This document shows positions 58,909 to 64,000 of a DNA stretch of 64,000 bases, piece after piece. The position numbers and the translations under genes were made by a program. The stretch is from the NCBI RefSeq assembly GCF_040126055.1, contig NZ_CP143541.1, positions 1,488,001 through 1,552,000 of the forward strand, written 5' to 3'. The notes beneath the pieces are model-generated. The model ran no database searches, was not told where the DNA came from, and saw nothing but the letters and a program-made list of their open reading frames with translations. This DNA is from Pseudalkalibacillus sp. SCS-8. Lineage in GTDB: Bacteria > Bacillota > Bacilli > Bacillales > Fictibacillaceae. Numbering within the stretch: position 1 is the stretch's first letter; the number at the start of each line of letters is the position of its first letter.

Positions 58909-61325
58909 TTGCAGGAGTGATTGTCGATGTTCCTGCCTTGGGAACAGACAAAATCTTCGATTATCGGATTCCAGATGGATTAGTCGATGTCATAACGGTA
59001 GGCATGCGAGTAATCGTCCCATTCGGTCCTAGAAAGCTGACGGGGTTCGTCGTTCGATTGACAGATACGTCTGAATTGAAACGGTTGAAACCAATTGAAG
59101 ATATCGTCGATCCATCGCCTGTCATTAATAAGGAATTGATCGAGCTTGGTGAATGGATTGCCGAGAACACGCTATGCTTTCTTCATTCTGCCTATCAGTC
59201 GATGTTACCTGCCGCGATGAAAATGAATTATACGAAACGTTTGGAAACGACCGAAACGACGGAGCTTTCAAAATTCCCTGATGATATTCAAGCACTACTT
59301 CATTCAACGGATGGCATGCTCTGGTCAGAGGTATTGGAATTAGGAAAAGATCGTGCAAGGATCGTGCAGGATGCGATACGAAAAGGGGAAATCGAAGTCC
59401 GGTATGAGATCCGATCAAAAGGAAATAAGAAAAAGCAAAAGGTCGTCAAGCCTGTCGAACCGGTACATACATTGGAAAAAGTCCGAGATGATCTCTTGAA
59501 GAAGGCACCTAAACAAGCCACTGTTTTGGAATACATCATCAATAACAAGGTCGATAAGATTTTGACGAAGGATCTGGTTGAAAAATCAGGCTCTTCACGA
59601 GCTACAATTAAAAGCTTGATTGATAAAGGGCTTTTATCAGAGAGTGAAGAAGAAATCTATCGTGATCCCTATAAAGACCGTCAATTCGAACGGACGTATC
59701 CTTTAACTTTGACAGAAGAACAAAAAAAGGCGATATCCCCGATCCTTCAAGACATCAAGGATGGAAAGCATGAAACCTTTCTGCTCCATGGTGTGACGGG
59801 GAGCGGGAAAACGGAAATCTATTTGCAATCGATCGAGGAAGTCATCTCACGTGGAAAAGCTGCAATCATGCTTGTTCCTGAAATTTCATTGACCCCGCAA
59901 ATGGTTCACAGGTTCAAAGGAAGGTTCGGCTCAGAAGTCGCCGTCCTTCATAGCGGATTATCGGTCGGAGAAAAATACGATGAGTGGCGTAAGATCCAAA
60001 GAAAAGAAGCAAAGGTTGTTGTTGGAGCACGTTCAGCAATTTTCGCGCCATTTACGGATATCGGAATCATCATTATCGACGAAGAGCATGAATCCAGTTA
60101 CAAGCAAGAAGAAAACCCGAGGTATCATGCGAGAGATATCGCGATACAGAGAGGAATCTATCATAACTGCCCAGTGGTACTAGGAAGTGCAACGCCTACT
60201 CTTGAAACATACGCCCGTGCCCAAAAAGGCGTATATACCCTATGTACCTTGGAGGAACGGGTGAACAAAAGGGAGTTACCGACTTCTGAAATTGTCGATA
60301 TGAGAGAAGAGCTTCGAGCAGGAAATCGCTCTTTGTTTTCTGCAGCATTATTCGACCGTCTGAAGGACAGGATTGAAAAAGGGGAGCAAAGTGTCCTTCT
60401 TCTTAACAGAAGGGGGTATTCCACCTTTGTCAATTGCAGAGATTGCGGGTATGTCGCTCAGTGTCCCCATTGTGATATTTCACTTACTTTTCATAAACGA
60501 TCAAATACAGTGAAGTGCCACTATTGTGGTTTTGAGGAGAAACAACCAACCCTCTGTCCGCAATGTCAATCAGAGCATATTCGATTTTTCGGAACGGGCA
60601 CGCAAAAGGTTGAAGAAGAACTTAATCGATTAATGCCGGAAGCGTCAGTGATTAGAATGGATGTCGATACGACAAGCAGAAAAGGCATGCATGAAAAGCT
60701 TTTGAATCGATTTGCCGAGAAGAAAGCGGATATTCTGCTTGGAACCCAGATGATTGCGAAAGGACTTGACTTTCCAAATGTCACACTAGTCGGTGTATTG
60801 GCGGCAGACGCAATGCTCCACTTGCCTGATTTCCGAGCTTCTGAACGGACGTTTCAGCTTTTGACACAGGTGAGCGGGAGGGCAGGGCGTCACCACCTTT
60901 CAGGAGAAGTCGTCATCCAAACCTATACACCGGAACATTATAGTGTTCAGCTTGCTAAGCAGCATGACTTCATCACCTTTTACAATCAAGAAATGCAAGT
61001 GAGGAAATTACACGAATATCCTCCCTTTTATTTTCTGGCACTTGTCACCGTTTCACATGAAGAACTGATGCAGGTCGTCGATGTTACAGAAAAGATTTCC
61101 GAACGTTTAAGGGGGACGCTGAGTTCCCAGGCGGTCATACTTGGACCTGTAGCCTCTCCGATCCCGCGGGTGAAAGATAGATATCGCTATCAATGCGTGA
61201 TAAAATACAAAAATGAACCAAATTTAAAATCCACTTTGAATGAAATTGTATCCCATTATCAAAAAAGGATGCAGCAGAATCAACTGCAAATCAGTATTGA
61301 TATGCATCCTCAAACGATACTTTAA
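58905..61325 (+). CDS. priA: Primosomal protein N', replication restart helicase PriA
   Basis: 3'-5' helicase that reloads the replisome at stalled forks. 806 residues: N-terminal 3'BD domain (MIAGVIVDVPALGTDKIFDY), a winged-helix region, Walker A GVTGSGKT at 296-303, DEEH box IIIDEEHESSYK, and a zinc region with CRDCGYVAQCPHC and CHYCGF and CPQC. ATG overlaps the coaBC stop (ATGA). Confidence 0.97.
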   Translation: MIAGVIVDVPALGTDKIFDYRIPDGLVDVITVGMRVIVPFGPRKLTGFVVRLTDTSELKRLKPIEDIVDPSPVINKELIELGEWIAENTLCFLHSAYQSMLPAAMKMNYTKRLETTETTELSKFPDDIQALLHSTDGMLWSEVLELGKDRARIVQDAIRKGEIEVRYEIRSKGNKKKQKVVKPVEPVHTLEKVRDDLLKKAPKQATVLEYIINNKVDKILTKDLVEKSGSSRATIKSLIDKGLLSESEEEIYRDPYKDRQFERTYPLTLTEEQKKAISPILQDIKDGKHETFLLHGVTGSGKTEIYLQSIEEVISRGKAAIMLVPEISLTPQMVHRFKGRFGSEVAVLHSGLSVGEKYDEWRKIQRKEAKVVVGARSAIFAPFTDIGIIIIDEEHESSYKQEENPRYHARDIAIQRGIYHNCPVVLGSATPTLETYARAQKGVYTLCTLEERVNKRELPTSEIVDMREELRAGNRSLFSAALFDRLKDRIEKGEQSVLLLNRRGYSTFVNCRDCGYVAQCPHCDISLTFHKRSNTVKCHYCGFEEKQPTLCPQCQSEHIRFFGTGTQKVEEELNRLMPEASVIRMDVDTTSRKGMHEKLLNRFAEKKADILLGTQMIAKGLDFPNVTLVGVLAADAMLHLPDFRASERTFQLLTQVSGRAGRHHLSGEVVIQTYTPEHYSVQLAKQHDFITFYNQEMQVRKLHEYPPFYFLALVTVSHEELMQVVDVTEKISERLRGTLSSQAVILGPVASPIPRVKDRYRYQCVIKYKNEPNLKSTLNEIVSHYQKRMQQNQLQISIDMHPQTIL

Positions 61326-61353
61326 AAGGCTATATGAAATTAGGTGAATGAAA

Positions 61354-62286
61354 ATGAAAATCGTATTTATGGGTACACCCGATTTTTCAGTACCTGTCCT
61401 TCAAAGAATCATACAGGACGGTTATGAAGTTGCAGCTGTGGTGACACAACCGGATAAACCAGTTGGACGGAAAAAAGTGATTACACCGCCGCCTGTTAAA
61501 CGGGAAGCGCTCAGACATGAAATTCCTGTCCTCCAACCGAAAAAGGTCCGAACCGAATTTGAAGACATTCTGGCTTATGAGCCGGATCTAATCGTGACGG
61601 CTGCCTACGGCCAAATTTTACCGAAGCAGCTTCTGGATCACCCGAAGCATGGCTGTGTCAACGTCCATGCCTCACTACTTCCTGAATACAGAGGAGGAGC
61701 GCCGATCCATAAGGCGATTGTGGATGGAAAGAAGGAGTCTGGAGTCACGATCATGTATATGGTCGAGAAGCTTGATGCAGGAGATATGCTAAGTCAAGTT
61801 CGTGTCCCTATAGAAGAAACGGACCATGTCGGAACGCTCCATGATAAGCTCAGTGAAGCAGGTGCAGAGCTGCTTAGTGAAACACTTCCGAGGCTGATTA
61901 AAGGAGAGATTGAACCAATCAAACAAGATGAGGAATTGGTCACATACGCTCCAAATATCTCGAGGGAAATGGAAAAGATCGATTGGACGAAGGATGGCGA
62001 AACGATCTATAACCAAATTAGAGGATTACATCCATGGCCTGTCGCTTATACCTTCCTGAACGGAAAACCGTTGAAAGTCTGGTGGGGAGAGAAGGTAAAC
62101 GCACCGGAACAAGGAGATCCAGGTCAGTTGCTACAGATTGATAAACAGGGGATCACCGTTGCTACAGGAAACGAAACCGCGATCCGGATTACTGAGTTAC
62201 AGCCTTCCGGAAAGAAACGTATGGACGTTTCCCAATATGTGGCGGGAGCAAATTTAAGTACAGATATGAAGCTTGGTGAACAATAG
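61354..62286 (+). CDS. fmt: Methionyl-tRNA formyltransferase
   Basis: Formylates initiator Met-tRNA. 310 residues. Start [16 protein letters not shown], catalytic region [18 protein letters not shown] with SLLP loop, and [16 protein letters not shown]. An ATG at 61348 is in frame, but AGGTGA at 61342-61347 spaces correctly to 61354. In B. subtilis def (peptide deformylase) lies between priA and fmt; here only 28 bases separate them. Overlaps rsmB by one base. Confidence 0.96.
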   Translation: MKIVFMGTPDFSVPVLQRIIQDGYEVAAVVTQPDKPVGRKKVITPPPVKREALRHEIPVLQPKKVRTEFEDILAYEPDLIVTAAYGQILPKQLLDHPKHGCVNVHASLLPEYRGGAPIHKAIVDGKKESGVTIMYMVEKLDAGDMLSQVRVPIEETDHVGTLHDKLSEAGAELLSETLPRLIKGEIEPIKQDEELVTYAPNISREMEKIDWTKDGETIYNQIRGLHPWPVAYTFLNGKPLKVWWGEKVNAPEQGDPGQLLQIDKQGITVATGNETAIRITELQPSGKKRMDVSQYVAGANLSTDMKLGEQ

Positions 62287-63632
62287 TGGGGAATGTACGT
62301 GAAGTTGCCACAGACCTACTTGTCAAAATTGAACGGTCCCAAGCATATAGTAATCTTTTGCTCAATACAGCCATCCGAAAAAATGGGTTTACCCCAAAGG
62401 ATTCGGGGTTATTGACGGAAATTGTCTATGGGACTGTCCAACGAAAGAACACGTTAGACTTCTACCTGAAGCCATTCATTAAGAAGCCTTTATCCAAGCT
62501 TGATGATTGGGTCGTCGTCCTTCTCAGATTATCCGTCTACCAGATGCTTTACCTGGACAGGGTGCCGGATCATGCTATCCTTAATGAAGCCGTTTCAATT
62601 GCCAAGAAAAAAGGTCACAAAGGAATATCCGGGTTTGTGAACGGCGTATTACGGAATATTCAACGAAAAGGTGTACAACCCCTTGCATCAATCAAGGAAA
62701 AAACGTTACAATTATCGATTGAGCATAGTCATCCTGAATGGTTGTTAAAACGATGGATTCAACAATTAGGCGAATTAAAAACAATCGATATGTGTACAGT
62801 CAATAATCTCCCACCTTCTGTAACAGCTCGAGTGAACACGAATAAGACGTCAGTTGACGAATCCTTGAAGAAGCTTAAGGAAGAATCTGTTGAAGCTCAA
62901 AAAAGTGAACTTTGTCCAGATGGAATCAAAGTATTGTCTGGAAATCTGCCTCAAACAAATGCCTATCAAGCAGGAGTGCTGACGATCCAGGATGAAAGTT
63001 CGATGCTTGTTGGCTATGCAGTTGATCCTCAAAAAGACGATCGTGTACTGGATGCTTGTGCAGCTCCTGGTGGAAAGACGACACATTTGGCAGAACGAAT
63101 GCAGAATCAAGGTGAAGTGACTGCGATCGATCTTCACGACCATAAAGTGAAGTTGATTGATGATCAAGTCGGACGTCTCGGATTGGATAATGTCCAGACG
63201 ATTGCAATGGATACAAGAAAGGCTGCCAATCTATTTCAAGCTGAAACGTTCGATCGAATCTTGCTGGACGCACCTTGCACAGGGTTCGGTGTTATTCGAA
63301 GAAAACCTGATATCAAATGGGCGAAAACAGAGGAGGATATCAAGCGTATACAGAAGGTTCAATTCGAACTTCTCGAGTCTGTCGCTCGTCTTGTAAAACC
63401 TGGTGGATTATTGGTCTATAGTACCTGTACAATAGAGGAAGAAGAGAATCACTATCAGATCGCTCGATTTTTACAATCACATCCTGGTTTTGATTGGGAT
63501 CAATCGTTTAAAGAACGGATGCCTGAGTCCGTACATCCTTACATTTCAGGCAATGGTGGAGAATTGCAAATCCTCCCTCAATATTTTGAAAGTGATGGTT
63601 TTTACATTGCGTGCTTACGTAAAAAGGCTTAG
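62286..63632 (+). CDS. rsmB: 16S rRNA (cytosine-967 C5)-methyltransferase
   Basis: 448 residues: N-terminal NusB-like domain (VREVATDLLVKIERSQAYSN), RNA-binding middle, then the SAM domain with DACAAPGGKTTHLAE, ILLDAPCTGFGVIRRKPD and YSTCTIEEEEN holding the two catalytic cysteines. GTG start at 62286 overlapping the fmt stop, with GGTGA upstream. B. subtilis YloM. Confidence 0.95.
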   Translation: MGNVREVATDLLVKIERSQAYSNLLLNTAIRKNGFTPKDSGLLTEIVYGTVQRKNTLDFYLKPFIKKPLSKLDDWVVVLLRLSVYQMLYLDRVPDHAILNEAVSIAKKKGHKGISGFVNGVLRNIQRKGVQPLASIKEKTLQLSIEHSHPEWLLKRWIQQLGELKTIDMCTVNNLPPSVTARVNTNKTSVDESLKKLKEESVEAQKSELCPDGIKVLSGNLPQTNAYQAGVLTIQDESSMLVGYAVDPQKDDRVLDACAAPGGKTTHLAERMQNQGEVTAIDLHDHKVKLIDDQVGRLGLDNVQTIAMDTRKAANLFQAETFDRILLDAPCTGFGVIRRKPDIKWAKTEEDIKRIQKVQFELLESVARLVKPGGLLVYSTCTIEEEENHYQIARFLQSHPGFDWDQSFKERMPESVHPYISGNGGELQILPQYFESDGFYIACLRKKA

Positions 63633-63651
63633 AAAAAGGCGGTGATGGAAA

Positions 63652-64000
63652 ATGTTAAAACCGTTAACAGAAAAACAAACCAATCCCGATATTAAAACAT
63701 CCATCTTCTCACTGGAGTATGAGGAATTGAAGGATTGGTTGAAGAAAGAAGGGGAGCCTTCTTTCCGTGCAAAACAAATTTTTGAATGGCTCTACAAAAA
63801 ACGGGAATCTTCTTTCTCGGAAATGACGAACCTTTCAAAGGATTTTCGAGAAAAGCTTGAAAATGAATTCGTCATTACACCTCTGAAGACCCTTATCAAA
63901 CAAGAGTCCAAGGACGGTACGATTAAATTCCTATTCGAACTTGAGGACGGCTACTCGATTGAAACCGTACTGATGAGACATGAATACGGAAATAGTGTCT
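63652..64000 (+). CDS. rlmN: 23S rRNA (adenine-2503-C2)-methyltransferase RlmN, N-terminal part (cut by window edge)
   Basis: 116 open codons from ATG 63652 to the window end. [54 protein letters not shown] and [18 protein letters not shown] are the RlmN N-terminal domain. The radical-SAM CxxxCxxC site lies beyond the edge. RBS GGCGGTGATGGA. Modifies A2503 of 23S rRNA. Follows rsmB as in B. subtilis. Confidence 0.95.
   Translation, partial: MLKPLTEKQTNPDIKTSIFSLEYEELKDWLKKEGEPSFRAKQIFEWLYKKRESSFSEMTNLSKDFREKLENEFVITPLKTLIKQESKDGTIKFLFELEDGYSIETVLMRHEYGNSV

Overview
The window is a chromosomal stretch from an endospore-forming Bacillota, most likely a member of Bacillaceae. The evidence is the near-complete collinearity with the Bacillus subtilis ylbP-to-rlmN region, the sporulation genes spoVD, spoVE, spoIIGA, sigE and sigG, the bacillithiol gene bshC, a tRNA-Ile-type T-box and a PyrR-controlled pyr operon. 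Species cannot be assigned from the sequence alone. Almost every gene lies on the + strand; the exceptions are ylbP (cut by the left edge), rqcH and a 22-codon membrane ORF downstream of rqcH.

Layout. 1-3.6 kb: the start of ylbP, then a three-gene biotin-dependent acyl-CoA carboxylase operon (biotin carboxylase, 70-residue BCCP, carboxyltransferase) with a FadR-like palindrome inside it. 3.7-6.7 kb: panE, a DUF3397-type membrane protein and bshC. 6.9-24.8 kb: the dcw cluster mraZ-rsmH-ftsL-pbpB-spoVD-murE-mraY-murD-spoVE-murB-divIB-ylxW-ylxX-sbp-ftsA-ftsZ, with murG missing from its usual place between spoVE and murB. 24.9-27.5 kb: spoIIGA-sigE-sigG with recognisable sporulation promoters. 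27.6-31.7 kb: ylmC-ylmD-ylmE-sepF-ylmG-ylmH-divIVA. 31.7-37.2 kb: T-box leader, ileS, ylyA, lspA, ylyB. 37.2-49.1 kb: the complete UMP operon pyrR-P-B-C-AA-AB-K-D-F-E with three PyrR attenuators. 49.1-50.3 kb: an unassigned methyltransferase and two very small genes, where B. subtilis has the cysH operon. 50.3-52.0 kb: rqcH on the minus strand. 52.0-52.6 kb: three tandem hairpin elements of about 120 bp at a period of about 191 bp. 52.7-64 kb: calcium-type P-ATPase, yloC, remA, gmk, rpoZ, coaBC, priA, fmt, rsmB and the 5' part of rlmN; def is missing between priA and fmt.

How the genes work together. The dcw genes supply the peptidoglycan precursor pathway (MurE, MraY, MurD, MurB), the septal synthase partners (FtsL, DivIB, PBP2B) and the Z-ring (FtsA, FtsZ, SepF, with DivIVA for placement). 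SpoVD and SpoVE make spore cortex peptidoglycan. SpoIIGA activates pro-sigma-E, and sigma-G is the late forespore factor. The pyr operon makes UMP from bicarbonate, glutamine and aspartate, with uracil uptake by PyrP, and PyrR reads UMP/PRPP at each attenuator. The last block holds translation, nucleotide and CoA functions (Fmt, RsmB, RlmN, Gmk, CoaBC, PriA).

The parts that ordinary annotation does not explain are the tandem hairpin array at 52055-52556, whose arms change in a compensatory way between copies; the small hydrophobic ORF at 50114-50182; the approximately 10-bp-phased GTGG repeats before mraZ; and several palindromes or hairpins in leaders (301-312, 1958-1975, 4972-4991, 12992-13073, 19495-19521). 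I saw no rRNA, tRNA, CRISPR array, prophage or transposase gene.
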